From contig PXRJ01000015.1 in the NCBI GenBank assembly GCA_003021705.1, forward strand, positions 23,646-87,645: DNA of 64,000 nt, written 5' to 3'. The notes below the pieces were generated by a model, which was given only the letters and a program-made list of their open reading frames with translations, was not told where the DNA came from and made no database searches. This document shows positions 16,773 to 25,849 of the stretch, in pieces; position 1 is the stretch's first letter, and the number at the start of each line of letters is the position of its first letter. Source of the DNA: Halobacteriales archaeon QS_3_64_16. Its GTDB lineage: Archaea > Halobacteriota > Halobacteria > Halobacteriales > Halococcaceae. The position numbers and the translations under genes are program-made.

Positions 16773-18278
16773 CTATCGAACAGCGAACCCTCCCGGTCGG
16801 CTCCGCCGTCCCGACCCGTCCGCGGGGACAGGGCCGTAATAGTCGTTGACGAACTCTCGTTTCCACCAGTCGCCGGTCTCACGTCTCTCCTCGGCGGTGG
16901 TGTACTCGTAGCGATAGCGACGGACGCGAACGTGGGTCGGGGCCTCGCCGTCGAAAGGATCCTCCCGGAAGAGATCTCGAACGTCCTCGTCGCCCTCTAA
17001 GAGCTTGCCGACGAACGCGGGGAACCACTGGCGGCGGGGCTGGGGCGTCATGGCCGCGAACCACAGCTGCCAGTCGAGCCGCAGGTGATAGGGAGCCCAC
17101 TGTGGGGGCCGTCGTCCCGGGTCCGTCGGTTTCCCCTCGAACTCGTAGGGCTCCCAGTCGGTCTCGTCGGTGGGTTCGTCGTCCTGGGTGCCCTCGATCA
17201 CGAGCTCGTAGCGCTCGCGGGTGATCGAACCGAACGCGCCGTAAGTGTTGACGAGATGCAACGGATCGAAGCTCCGATTCATGGCCTGGCTATCCGCAAG
17301 CAGATTCCGGACCGGCCAGTAGCTCAGTACGATCACCACCACCAAGACGAGGATGACTACCCCCTGGAGAGCGAGGCTGGGTGGCGTCGTCGTGACCGGC
17401 CTGACCTGCGCGACCGATGCGATCGGTGTGATCGACCCGACCGGCAGGAGTGCTGCGAGCGGAGCGAGCAGCGCGTCCTCGAAGGTGCTGATCGCGAGGA
17501 CGATAGTGAGTGCGTTCAGCCACGCGAAGTTCCCGGTCAGGAGCAACCAGCCCTGATAGCAAATCGTCACGAGCCCGGCGACCGCCGCGAGGGGCTGGGG
17601 GGCGAAGTAAAAGAAGGGAACGACCAGCTCGACGACGTGGTGCACCCCGACGCTGGCTCTATGGACTCGCTTCGGCAGCTTGTCGGCGTACCAGCTAACG
17701 GGGTTTGGCATCGGCTGGGTCTCGTAGTGGTAGTACAGACAGGTGAGATCGCGCCAGCACGGATCGTTCCGGAGCTTGATCAGCCCCGCGCCGAACATCA
17801 CTCGGAAGAGTACCCATCGTAGCAACCAGATGACGATATCGGGTGGTGCGGTTCCGATTCCGCCGAGAAAGATCGAGAGAAAACCCGTCTCCAACAAGAG
17901 GGTCTCCCAGCCGAAGCTATAGAAGATCCGGCCGACGTTCACGAAGGATAGATACAACAGCCACAGTAATCCCCAGACGACCATCGAACTAGCTGTGCCG
18001 AACAGCCCGGCGATCCCGGTGACCGCGAGCACGGACAATCCGACGCCGACCCAGGCCAGAGCCCGGATCGCTCGATCGCTCGCTACCCAATAGAAGAGAC
18101 TCGGAGCGTCGCGGAAGGGGACCTGCTCGGTGAACTCCCTAAAGGGAACGACGCCGTCCTCGCCGAGCAAGGGGACGAACTGCTTTGCCGCCCCGAGAAA
18201 GGCGAGCAGATAGACGACTCCGAGCGCGCGCCGAAAGAACAGACGAACGAACCAGTACTCGCCTATATCGATTACCAT
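16773..18278 (-). CDS. Lipase maturation factor family membrane protein
   Basis: This 501-residue multi-pass protein carries unmistakable LMF family blocks: SFGWETLLLETGFLSIFLG, RWVLFRVMFGAGLIKLR, DPCWRDLTCLYYHYETQPMPNP, and WQLWFAAM in the C-terminal domain. In vertebrates LMF1 helps fold dimeric lipases in the ER; prokaryotic members have no proven role. The first 330 residues hold about eight membrane segments and the last 130 are soluble, ending in a conserved RRYRYEYTT and WKREF. It converges on cobO. No lipase gene is visible nearby. Confidence 0.85.
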   Translation of the reverse strand: MVIDIGEYWFVRLFFRRALGVVYLLAFLGAAKQFVPLLGEDGVVPFREFTEQVPFRDAPSLFYWVASDRAIRALAWVGVGLSVLAVTGIAGLFGTASSMVVWGLLWLLYLSFVNVGRIFYSFGWETLLLETGFLSIFLGGIGTAPPDIVIWLLRWVLFRVMFGAGLIKLRNDPCWRDLTCLYYHYETQPMPNPVSWYADKLPKRVHRASVGVHHVVELVVPFFYFAPQPLAAVAGLVTICYQGWLLLTGNFAWLNALTIVLAISTFEDALLAPLAALLPVGSITPIASVAQVRPVTTTPPSLALQGVVILVLVVVIVLSYWPVRNLLADSQAMNRSFDPLHLVNTYGAFGSITRERYELVIEGTQDDEPTDETDWEPYEFEGKPTDPGRRPPQWAPYHLRLDWQLWFAAMTPQPRRQWFPAFVGKLLEGDEDVRDLFREDPFDGEAPTHVRVRRYRYEYTTAEERRETGDWWKREFVNDYYGPVPADGSGRRSRPGGFAVR

Positions 18279-18483
18279 TCTGCGTTCGTGTTCGGTGCTA
18301 CGACCTCACTTCCGTTTCTAATGTCTCGACTCACGACGCTTGTGGTCGGTGGCGTCGCCATCGGTCCCTGCTTCCGTTCTCGCGTGGCATCTGCTATCGA
18401 GTTCTCGAACGATAGTGCCAGGACCAGCTACGGTCACGGCCGAGCGGCTCCTTGCCGCGTCCGCTTCGCGAGTCTACAGCGGT

Positions 18484-18903
18484 CTACAGCTGGCCTTCGC
18501 TCATGTTGAGCGGCTCGAACAGCGCCTCGAACTCGCTGGGGAGCTGGTTGCGCGCGTCCTCGAGTTCGCTGCCGCTGACGGCGTTGCCGAGTACCGAGGT
18601 CACGCCGCGGATGTGCTGTTCGGCCTCGTCGGTATCGGCGACCGAGGAGCCCGCCCCTTCGCGCTCGCGTTCGAAGACGCGCTCGACGAACTCCTCGACG
18701 GAGAACTCCTCGGCTTCCGCGCTCTCGCCGGTCAACGTCTCGTCGAGCCGGGTGGGAAGCTGGGAGGCAATGTTTTCGGCCTCGCCTTCGGTGAGGCGCT
18801 GGCCGAGCACTTCGAGAGTCGCGTTGGTCGCCGCGTACGCTGCGTCGTCCGAATCGAGCTCTGTGCGCCGCTTGACGGCGCTGATGAATTCCTCTTTCCG
18901 CAT
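18484..18903 (-). CDS. DUF2267 family protein
   Basis: This 139-residue all-helical acidic protein of the DUF2267 family has MRKEEFISAVKRRTELDSDDAAY, EVLGQRLTEGEAENIASQLP, VEEFVERVFERE and LPSEFEALFEPL. It is a cytoplasmic protein of unknown function, often near stress proteins. It lies 54 bp downstream of a decayed DUF2267 copy on the same strand; an intact relative lies at 22864-23295. Confidence 0.85.
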   Translation of the reverse strand: MRKEEFISAVKRRTELDSDDAAYAATNATLEVLGQRLTEGEAENIASQLPTRLDETLTGESAEAEEFSVEEFVERVFEREREGAGSSVADTDEAEQHIRGVTSVLGNAVSGSELEDARNQLPSEFEALFEPLNMSEGQL

Positions 18904-18957
18904 AGTCGAACCGAAGGTCGAGTTGCCTTCGGGGAGTTCCTCCGTCCGCCACTGGGT

Positions 18958-19299
18958 TCAGCGCAGGGCTTTCGCTCGCAGGCCAACCAGTTCTCGCCGA
19001 ACGCGACGCCCCTTCGCTTCTCGCTCGATCGACGCTGAGGTCGGCCCGCTGCTCGGGTTCGTACTCGCGTACCCGTTCGACGGCTCCTCGGGCGGGAACT
19101 GCTCTGCCTCTTGCCCTCGGCGCCGGTCGGCGCTCTTCCCAAGTTCCCGAGAAGCAGGGTGGCGAGGTCACCGGCCTGCCCGCGGGCGAATCCGCTCGCT
19201 GAGCACGCGAAGGGTCGCCTCCGCGGCCGCCATCGCCCCCTCCCGGGAGTCGAGGTCCGCGCGCGATTCGACGCCGCTCAGGAACACCTGGTCGTTCAT
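18958..19299 (-). pseudogene. Decayed DUF2267 gene
   Basis: The first 38 residues (MNDQVFLSGVESRADLDSRE...LRVLSERI) match the DUF2267 N-terminus and then reach a stop at 19168. The rest of the family pattern continues in other frames: QAGDLATLLL in one, EQFPPEE in another, VERVREYEPEQRADL in a third, and ELVGLRAKALR to a stop at 18958. At least three frame changes are needed, so this is real decay and not a single sequencing slip. It is adjacent and parallel to the intact 18484-18903 gene. Confidence 0.7.
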
Positions 19300-19455
19300 A
19301 GCCGGTCGGTCGGGAGCGAACCGGTTCGGCGTTGGGGCCTGCGAACACGAGGTAGCTCGACGGGAAAAGAGGGCTGGGAACTCGCTCCATCGCAGTTCGT
19401 TCCAACCGAGCGAACCGAAACGGATAAGAACGGATCGTCCGAACCGGAAATCGAA

Positions 19456-19540
19456 GCCGGGGTAGCCTAGCCTGGCCAAGGCGGTTGCCTCGAAAGCAAC
19501 TGTCCTCACGGACTCGTGAGTTCAAATCTCACCCCCGGCG
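19456..19540 (+). tRNA. tRNA-Ser (CGA)
   Basis: This 85-nt class II tRNA has acceptor GCCGGGG paired with CCCCGGC and discriminator G. The anticodon stem GGTTGCC-TCGA-AAGCAACT region gives anticodon CGA, and a long variable arm (GTCCTCACGGAC) is present. The T arm is CGTGAG-TTCAAAT-CTCAC. No intron and no encoded CCA. Confidence 0.93.
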
Positions 19541-19659
19541 CTCATTCCGCTATCGTGGTTCCGACAGTGCTCGGAGCGAGTACGAACTAGAGACCGGTCG
19601 CTCTGAGCGCGATCGACAGAAACGGTGACGAGCGCGATCGAAAAGAACGAGAACTCCTT

Positions 19660-20649
19660 TCAGGCGACCGCGCGGGCTTCGCCTTCGACTTCTAGGAGTT
19701 CCTTGTACCGATTGCGGATCGTGACCTCGCTTACGTCCGCGACCTCACTGACCTCGCTTTGGGTCACCCGCTGGTTGGTGAGCAACGCGGCGGCATAGAC
19801 TGCCGCTGCGGCGAGTCCGACCGGGCTCTTCCCGCTGTGGGCACCCTCCCGCTTGGTGGTCTCTAAGAGTTCGCGGGCGCGCTGTTCGACCTCGTCGCTC
19901 ACGTCCAGATCCGAGGCGAAGCGACCGACGTAACTCGTCGGATCCGCGGGCTTGATGCCCAGGCCCAGTTCCCGGACGACGTACCGATAGGCGCGCTCGA
20001 ACTCCATCTGATTGATTCGGCTTACTTCCGCGACCTCGTCGATGCTGCGGGGGACGCCTGCCTGCCGGGCCGCAGCGTGGAGGGCGGCCGTCGAGATCGC
20101 CTCGATCGAGCGTCCAGGAAGCAAGTCCTCGTCGAGTGCCCGGCGATAAATCACGCTCGCGGTCTCCCGGACGTTCTCAGGCAGTCCAAGCGCCGAGGCC
20201 ATCCGCTCGATCTCGCCCAAGGCCTGCTTGAGATTTCGCTCCTTTGCGTCCCGCGTCCGGAACCGTTCGTCCCAGGTCCGGAGCCGCTGCATCTTCGCGC
20301 GCTGGCGGGAACTGAGCGTGTTACCATACGCGTCCTTATCACGCCAGTCGATATTCGTAGACAAGCCCTGGTCGTGCATCATCTTCGTCGTGGGCGCTCC
20401 CACGCGGGACTTCTCGTCTTTTTCGCTGGAATCGAAGGCTCGCCACTCCGGGCCGCGATCGACGGTGTCCTCGTCGATGACCAGGCCACATTCCTCACAG
20501 ATCGTCTCGCCGTGCTCGGCGTCGCTCACCAAGCGGCCGCCACACTCCGGGCAGGTCACTGTCGACTCCGCCCGATCGGTGCGCTCGCCCTCGCTTTGCT
20601 CGCGCTCCTCGGTGCGCTCTGATCGCGTTCTGAATCGAGTGTCTGTCAT
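19660..20649 (-). CDS. tfb: Transcription initiation factor IIB (TFB)
   Basis: This 329-residue TFB has an N-terminal zinc ribbon (CPECGGRL...CEECGLVI), the B-finger/B-reader (GPEWRAFDSSEKDEKSRVG), and two cyclin folds (about 120-220 and 230-329), the second ending in a helix-turn-helix VTQSEVSEVADVSEVTIRNRYKELL. It recruits RNA polymerase to TBP-bound promoters. Haloarchaea carry several TFBs and which paralogue this is cannot be decided. A TATA-like TTTAAGTA (about 20753-20746, minus) implies a leader of roughly 70-80 nt. Confidence 0.95.
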   Translation of the reverse strand: MTDTRFRTRSERTEEREQSEGERTDRAESTVTCPECGGRLVSDAEHGETICEECGLVIDEDTVDRGPEWRAFDSSEKDEKSRVGAPTTKMMHDQGLSTNIDWRDKDAYGNTLSSRQRAKMQRLRTWDERFRTRDAKERNLKQALGEIERMASALGLPENVRETASVIYRRALDEDLLPGRSIEAISTAALHAAARQAGVPRSIDEVAEVSRINQMEFERAYRYVVRELGLGIKPADPTSYVGRFASDLDVSDEVEQRARELLETTKREGAHSGKSPVGLAAAAVYAAALLTNQRVTQSEVSEVADVSEVTIRNRYKELLEVEGEARAVA

Positions 20650-20980
20650 GATGTCGTCACCGTTCGAGGTAGGGGTCTGACTCCGGGGCAAGACGAACCG
20701 AAAACCCGGAAGCCACGCTTCGTATTTAGCGAAACGATCGTATCCTACTTAAATGCTTCGTCGTTTTTCCTCACCGTTTCGAGACCGATACGGTCGGAAT
20801 CCTGTCACTGCGATCTCCTCCCGCTAGCGAGGCCGCTCGACGCCGCCTTTCGCCGGTCGCTTCCCTTCTCCGAGGCGGGCCGCTCAGAGGGACTCGGTCG
20901 GCCAGTGCGTACCCATTCGTCCACCGGCCTGCTCGGGCTGTTTGATCCTCGTTTACACTTCGAGGAGCCCCCGGGTAGGG
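20650..20980. other. Intergenic region upstream of tfb, no gene seen
   Basis: The region holds the tfb promoter (TTTAAGTA near 20750, minus) and otherwise no convincing coding pattern. The arginine-rich open frames across it lack halophilic composition. Confidence 0.5.
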
Positions 20981-21163
20981 GTGTCGCTTTCCTATGCAGG
21001 CAGCGCGGACAACCGGTCGGACGAGGCCGATCCACACGAGGCCGACGCCGGCCCCGTCTGAGAAGGCGGAGAAGCTGACGTCGAGACCGACAAGAAGGTA
21101 GACGAAGCCGCACGGAACTCGGAGGCCGAAGGGGAACTCGAGGACTCGATCGAATGCGAGTAG
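20981..21163 (+). pseudogene. Small acidic ORF interrupted by an in-frame TGA
   Basis: From the GTG at 20981 one frame encodes a very acidic sequence (SLSYAGSADNRSDEADP...) that meets TGA at 21059-21061 and then continues in the same frame as EGGEADVETDKKVDEAARNS to a TAG at 21161. Both halves have the same halophilic composition, which the other frames lack. A TTTACA-like box lies about 28 nt before the GTG. I do not recognise the family. It may be a nonsense-mutated small gene, or a 26-residue gene followed by chance sequence. Confidence 0.4.
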
Positions 21164-21290
21164 ATCGCTCGCAACTCGGCGAACCCTAATGCCCACCGCG
21201 ACGAGGAACCGTTCGACAACTGACCGGGTTCCCAAACCGTTTCTCGTTCGCGTTCCGCCCGGTTCGATCGTGATACTCGACTCTTCTCTG

Positions 21291-21686
21291 TCAGTCCACG
21301 ACGTCCTCGGACTCGCGCTCGTCGAGCGTCCCGAGGTCCCGTTCGGGGTTCGCCTCGCCCATGCCGCCCGCTTCGCCGGAGATCTCGCCGTGGACGGCTT
21401 CCCTGACTTCCTCCGGCGAGCCGTACTCCTCGCCAGCCAGCCGGTCGAAAACGCTGCCCAGTGACTCGGTTTCGTTCGCCATCTCCAGTTCCTGGTCGCC
21501 GTACTCCATTGCGAGGTCCTCGCTCGCAACGGGGTATTCGACGTCGTCGAAGTAGCCATCCAACTCCCGAGCGGCGTCCTCGGCGCTTTTGGCGCGCTCG
21601 CGTCGCCGTCGGCCAGCGGCCTCGGTGACGTCCTCGCTCCCCTCGCTCGTCGTCCGGTCGTCCGTATTCGGTCTTTCGCCAGCCAT
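21291..21686 (-). CDS. DUF5789-like haloarchaeal acidic protein
   Basis: This 131-residue acidic protein has a basic/helical N-terminus (GRRRRERAKSAEDAARELD) and a compact C-terminal part (VEYPVASEDLAMEYGDQELEMANE...LAGEEYGSPEEVREAVHGEI). The latter matches the small haloarchaeal family I know as DUF5789, related to DUF2795-type domains; its function is unknown. The ATG at 21686 begins MAGERPN. It stands alone between the tfb upstream region and the SRAP gene. Confidence 0.65.
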   Translation of the reverse strand: MAGERPNTDDRTTSEGSEDVTEAAGRRRRERAKSAEDAARELDGYFDDVEYPVASEDLAMEYGDQELEMANETESLGSVFDRLAGEEYGSPEEVREAVHGEISGEAGGMGEANPERDLGTLDERESEDVVD

Positions 21687-21934
21687 TGCTCCGTTCGTGT
21701 GCCGGCACTCACAAAACGGTGGTGCTGGCATACCCTCGCCCGGGACGACCCCTATCGTCCGGGCGTTCGCCTGTCTCCAGCGTTGATCGCCCCTGCTATT
21801 CGACCGTCTCGGCTGCCGCCGTTCTGGGTACGAAGAGGAACCGAGAGCAGCGATAGGGCCGGAAGTACCGAAGGGTCGCTCTCTCCCTCCACCGACGAGG
21901 TATTTATCGACGTGTGGACCCTCTCTCTCTCTAT

Positions 21935-22690
21935 ATGTGTGGCCGCTATACGATCTTCATGGTCGATACGGATTTCGAGGAGCGATTCGGAGCCGTGCCC
22001 CGAGACTCGCTCGACCCACGATACAACGCCGCGCCGGGCCAGGACCTCCCCGTGATCCGCGACGACTCGCCGACGGAGATCACCCGCCTACACTGGGGCC
22101 TGATTCCGGGGTGGGCCGAAGAGAGGAGTACTAACTTCATTAACGCTCGCGCCGAAACGCTACGCGAGAAACGCAGTTTCGCCGAGCCCTTCGAGCAGCG
22201 GCGCTGTCTCGTGCTCGCGGATGGGTTCTACGAGTGGGCCGAGACCAACGCGGGCAAACAGCCCTACCGGATCACCGCAGCGGACGACGAGCCGTTCTGT
22301 CTAGCCGGCCTCTGGGAGCGCTGGACGCCGCCCGATACTCAGAGCGATCTCGGCGCGTTCACAGATGGTGTCACCGATAGTGAGGATGACAGCGCCGGCT
22401 CCACGGCGGGGCCCGACCCCATCGAGACGTTCACGATCGTAACGACCGACGCGAACGAGACGGTAGGTTCTCTCCATCACCGAATGCCGGTCGTCCTCCC
22501 GCGGGACGGCGAGCGGCGCTGGCTCGAGGACGATCCCGGGGACCTCGACGACCTGCTGGCCCCCTACTCAGGAGGGATGCAGGCCTACCCGGTCTCCCAG
22601 GCGGTGAACGACCCCTCGAACGACGCTCCCGAACTGATCACCGAGGTCGATCCCGGGAGCGAACCCGGAACCGGAGCCGAAGCCGACTGA
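21935..22690 (+). CDS. SOS response-associated peptidase (SRAP/HMCES, YedK-like)
   Basis: This 251-residue SRAP protein has the catalytic Cys2 in MCGRYTIF, the conserved Asn in FINARAET (about residue 70), Glu in DGFYEW (about 100) and His in SLHHRMPV. The enzyme forms a thiazolidine crosslink with abasic sites in single-stranded DNA and shields them from cleavage. An acidic insert of about 25 residues before the last motif is unusual. TATTTATC at 21901-21908 lies 27 nt before the ATG, indicating a leaderless transcript. Confidence 0.93.
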   Translation: MCGRYTIFMVDTDFEERFGAVPRDSLDPRYNAAPGQDLPVIRDDSPTEITRLHWGLIPGWAEERSTNFINARAETLREKRSFAEPFEQRRCLVLADGFYEWAETNAGKQPYRITAADDEPFCLAGLWERWTPPDTQSDLGAFTDGVTDSEDDSAGSTAGPDPIETFTIVTTDANETVGSLHHRMPVVLPRDGERRWLEDDPGDLDDLLAPYSGGMQAYPVSQAVNDPSNDAPELITEVDPGSEPGTGAEAD

Positions 22691-22863
22691 CCGGCCGCTG
22701 CAGTGGCCCCAGGCGGTCCCGATCGAGCGGTCCCGGGCGATCGTTTTCCAGCGGTCGATCCGGTCTCAGTCACTCGATTTCGGGCTCAACCGATCACCCC
22801 TCGCCTGCCTCCCTCGCGCATGCAGGCCTGGTCGTTATTCCGATGGCACCCCTTCGAGTGAGT

Positions 22864-23295
22864 ATGGACCACGATACCTTTATGGGCAAAGTACAGCAGC
22901 GCGCCGATCTCTCGAATCGCGGCGAGGCCGACACGGCCACGCGAGCTACCCTCACGACGCTCGGCGAGCGCATCGAGGCAGGCGAAGCCGACGATCTGGC
23001 TTCCCAGCTTCCCGTCGAGATCGATCGCTACCTAGAGGAAGCCGAGTCCGGCCAGCGCTTCGACTTCGAGGAGTTCGCCACCCGCGTCGCCGATCGGGTC
23101 GAACTCGACTCGCTGGCCGATCGGCCCGGCCAGCTCGCCCAGGCCGTTATGAGCGTCGTCGCCGACGCGACCGACACCGGCCAACTCCAAGACATCGTTA
23201 CTCACCTGCCTCAGGACGAGGGCTACGGTCGCCTGCTCGATTTCGCCGAGGAGGAACCGGAGATCGACGAGGAAGAAGTACCCGAGCGCGACTGA
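22864..23295 (+). CDS. DUF2267 family protein
   Basis: This 143-residue acidic helical protein begins MDHDTFMGKVQQRADLSNRGEAD, then TTLGERIEAGEADDLASQLP, FDFEEFATRVADRV and a C-terminal YGRLLDF. It is a divergent paralogue of the 18484-18903 protein. The role of DUF2267 is unknown. The ATG at 22864 starts the family pattern. Confidence 0.85.
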   Translation: MDHDTFMGKVQQRADLSNRGEADTATRATLTTLGERIEAGEADDLASQLPVEIDRYLEEAESGQRFDFEEFATRVADRVELDSLADRPGQLAQAVMSVVADATDTGQLQDIVTHLPQDEGYGRLLDFAEEEPEIDEEEVPERD

Positions 23296-23458
23296 CTCGA
23301 CGGACACTCTTTGAGCGACCGATCCACGACTTATTTGTCCTCGCAGGCCCGATCTCGATGCTGCTCGGGACCGAACCCTGACCGACAGTTATAGACATCA
23401 GTGACATCGCCACCTCGGTTCGATCCTCGTTTAGCCGAACTCGATTGCCTATCGGTCC

Positions 23459-23632
23459 TCACTCACTGAAGGGGTTGTACCGGCCGTTGATATCCCACTC
23501 GTGGATGCAGTAGGGATCGGCCGGCGAGTCGCTCACGATCAGCCAGCCCTCCGCCTCCTCGTCCCAGGTGTCTCGCCGGCCACAGCGCTCGCATTCGCGT
23601 TCCCGGGGCGGAACGATGGTTCGGTTTGTCAT
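23459..23632 (-). CDS. HEWD family zinc-binding small protein
   Basis: This 57-residue protein has CERCGRRDTWDEE near the N-terminus, a later Cys, and ends CIHEWDINGRYNPFSE. The HEWD motif defines a small haloarchaeal family of unknown function. Two Cys plus Cys/His near the end suggest one zinc site. The ATG at 23632 is chosen because upstream sequence is arginine-rich and not family-like. Confidence 0.75.
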   Translation of the reverse strand: MTNRTIVPPRERECERCGRRDTWDEEAEGWLIVSDSPADPYCIHEWDINGRYNPFSE

Positions 23633-23845
23633 GCCCCTCCTACCCGTCCTCGGTTCATGAATACCCCGCTCTCGCCCCGGCAATCACCTCGCATCGATCG
23701 GGGCGGTGGGGTCTCGATTCCGGGGTCCGGGTGTGTAGCGAGCGCTCCCGATCGCATCCGTCCTCACCTGCTCTGCTGGTAGCGAAGGCGCTCGCAAGCA
23801 CGTCGCCTTTCGGTCTGGACCGAGAGAACTTCGAGGTGAGCAGCC

Positions 23846-24862
23846 ATGAGTAGTCCGGAGGCGTCGAACCGACAGGCACGGACCGGCGAGAGCAGCGCGC
23901 GGCTGTGGGTACTGCTCGACGCGCGTCGATCGGCGATCGTGGCCATGATGGCCGTCGCGATCTTTCTCGCGCTCGTTCTCCTGAGCACGCTCGATCCGTC
24001 CCCGCTGGCGGAAAGTAGCGGTGATCCGATCGATACGGCCTTCCAGGGGCTCATCGGTGCCGTCATCACCGGCGTGTCGCTGGTCGTCTCGATCACGCAA
24101 TTGAGTCTCTCCCAAGAACTCGGGCCGGTCGGCGGCCAGCGCGATCGGATGGACTCCTCGCTGGGACTCCAGGACGACATCGAGAGCGCGGCCGGGGAGA
24201 TCGAATCCCCCGACCCCTCGACGTACCTCCGCTTGCTCTGTGTCGCGAGCCGAAAGCAAGCCAGCGCGCTCCAGTCGGCAGTCGCCGAAAGCGACGACGA
24301 GCTGTTGGGCGAGCGGGTCGATCGTTTCGCCTCTCGAGTCGTCGAGAACGCGGAAGGGATCGAGACCGAACTCGCGGACGCACGCTTCGGGGACTTCGCC
24401 GTGATCCGAGCGGCGCTCAACTACAATTACTCCTGGAAGATCTATGCGGCCCGACGGCTGCGGATCGAACACACAGACAGCATCGACGAGCAGGCGAGCG
24501 AAGCCTTCGAGGACATAGTCGATACGCTCTCGCTGTTCGGCCCGGCCCGGGAGTACTTCAAAACGCAGTACGTCCAGTGGGAACTGGTCAATCTCTCGCG
24601 GACGATCATCTACGCTGCGATCCCGGCGCTAGTCGTCTCGATCGCAACGGTGTTTTACGTCGACGAGACCGCTCTTAGCGGTATGACCTTCGGCATCAGC
24701 AATCTGACCTGGGTCGCCAGCGCGAGCGCGACGATCGCCGTCCTTCCATTCCTAGTTCTCGTCGCCTACATGCTCCGGCTCGCCACGATCTCGAAACGAA
24801 CCGGGACCACCGGACCGTTCATCCTCCGGGAGGCAGAACGCCTCGACGTCTTCGATTGGTGA
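23846..24862 (+). CDS. Haloarchaeal four-TM membrane protein of unknown function
   Basis: This 338-residue protein has a hydrophobic pair at about residues 33-90 (AIVAMMAVAIFLALVLLS; LIGAVITGVSLVVSITQLSLSQELGP), a long soluble helical middle, and a second pair at about 245-315 (IIYAAIPALVVSIATVFYV; ATIAVLPFLVLVAYMLRL). The TQLSLSQELGP segment recurs in haloarchaeal membrane proteins with this layout. No enzymatic motif is seen and the function is unknown. Confidence 0.75.
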   Translation: MSSPEASNRQARTGESSARLWVLLDARRSAIVAMMAVAIFLALVLLSTLDPSPLAESSGDPIDTAFQGLIGAVITGVSLVVSITQLSLSQELGPVGGQRDRMDSSLGLQDDIESAAGEIESPDPSTYLRLLCVASRKQASALQSAVAESDDELLGERVDRFASRVVENAEGIETELADARFGDFAVIRAALNYNYSWKIYAARRLRIEHTDSIDEQASEAFEDIVDTLSLFGPAREYFKTQYVQWELVNLSRTIIYAAIPALVVSIATVFYVDETALSGMTFGISNLTWVASASATIAVLPFLVLVAYMLRLATISKRTGTTGPFILREAERLDVFDW

Positions 24863-25009
24863 AGAGGACGACCTATCGGCCCGATCGGCCGGCGTTGGCG
24901 TCGTCTCTCGCCCGGAACGATTGGCGAACCGGGCGAGCCGATCCGAGCATCGACCTCCGCCGTACGCCGATCGGCAACCGATATGTGCCGCCCGGGTTAT
25001 CGTCGAACC

Positions 25010-25519
25010 GTGTCACGACTCGCGCTCCCGCTCGATCCCTGGGTGCCGCTCGCCGTCTCGTCCTCACCCTCGCTCGCGATTGCGCTTCGACTCCTCCTCG
25101 GTGTCCTCGCCGGAGCGCTCGCGACGCTCGCGATGGACGCTCTCATGGCCCGCATCGAGGAGGGCGGGACGCCGCCGCGGGTCGCCAGTGGCGTCCTCAC
25201 TGAGACCCGCCCCGACGAGGCTCCCCGTCGGCTGGCCTCGGCCGTGCACTACGTCGCCGGCGCGCTGTCGGGCCCGCTGTTCGTCTGGATACTCCTCGTC
25301 GCCGAGGGTCTGCTGGGAGCCGGTCCCCTGGCAGTGTTCGTAGCAGTTCTCGCGTTCTACCCGCTGATGGTCGGCTTTTTCGTAGCGATCGTCCTCCAGC
25401 GCTCGCGTGGGGTCTCGTGGGAGCGACGCCGGGCCATCGGACGGGCGTGGGCACTCGAAGCCGCGCTATACCTCGCAGTTCTGGTCCCGCTGGTCGTTCT
25501 CACATCGGTCGTCGTCTGA
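25010..25519 (+). CDS. Hydrophobic conserved membrane protein
   Basis: This 169-residue protein has four predicted membrane helices (LAIALRLLLGVLAGALATLAM; LSGPLFVWILLVAEGLL; AVFVAVLAFYPLMVGFFVAIV; ALYLAVLVPLVVLTSVV) and a short hydrophilic loop between helices 1 and 2. I do not recognise the family. The GTG at 25010 is used because upstream residues are Arg-rich; a further ATG at 24983 is possible. Confidence 0.65.
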   Translation: MSRLALPLDPWVPLAVSSSPSLAIALRLLLGVLAGALATLAMDALMARIEEGGTPPRVASGVLTETRPDEAPRRLASAVHYVAGALSGPLFVWILLVAEGLLGAGPLAVFVAVLAFYPLMVGFFVAIVLQRSRGVSWERRRAIGRAWALEAALYLAVLVPLVVLTSVVV

Positions 25520-25564
25520 TCGGCGTCGTCCCGGTCATTTTCCCCCGTGTCGCGCCTCTTCCGT

Positions 25565-25849
25565 TCAGAACAGTCGCCGCGCGCTCCAGGCGACGCCGCT
25601 CGCCAAGTTCCGCGCGGCACCGATCGGATCGATCCCCATATCGGGGTTCTCGGTCGGCTCGAAGCCGGCGACGAGGTCCGCCCGCGGAACGCAGGTCACC
25701 TCGCCGGTCGCCCGCCGCCGTCCTTCTCCATCGGTGACCCTGAGGAGCGCGACCGGATTACCGGTCCCGACGACGCGATAGACGCCGGGCGCGATACCCG
25801 GGGCGGTCCCGCGAGGTTCGTAGTGGTCGTACGGTTCCGGCTCGCTTAC
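25565..25849 (-). CDS. Small conserved-looking protein without a standard start codon
   Basis: A 94-residue frame reads (V)SEPEPYDHYEPRG, then GIAPGVYRVVGTGNPVALLRVTD, FEPTENPDMGIDPIGAARNL and ends VAWSARRLF. The composition is clearly that of a folded halophilic protein. No ATG, GTG or TTG occurs in frame between the stop of the upstream VOC gene (same strand, same frame, 25985) and the body; where a start is expected the codon is GTA (25849-25847) before AGC GAG. Either the start was mutated from GTG, or a rare codon is used. Coordinates assume the GTA. Confidence 0.6.
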   Translation of the reverse strand, partial: VSEPEPYDHYEPRGTAPGIAPGVYRVVGTGNPVALLRVTDGEGRRRATGEVTCVPRADLVAGFEPTENPDMGIDPIGAARNLASGVAWSARRLF

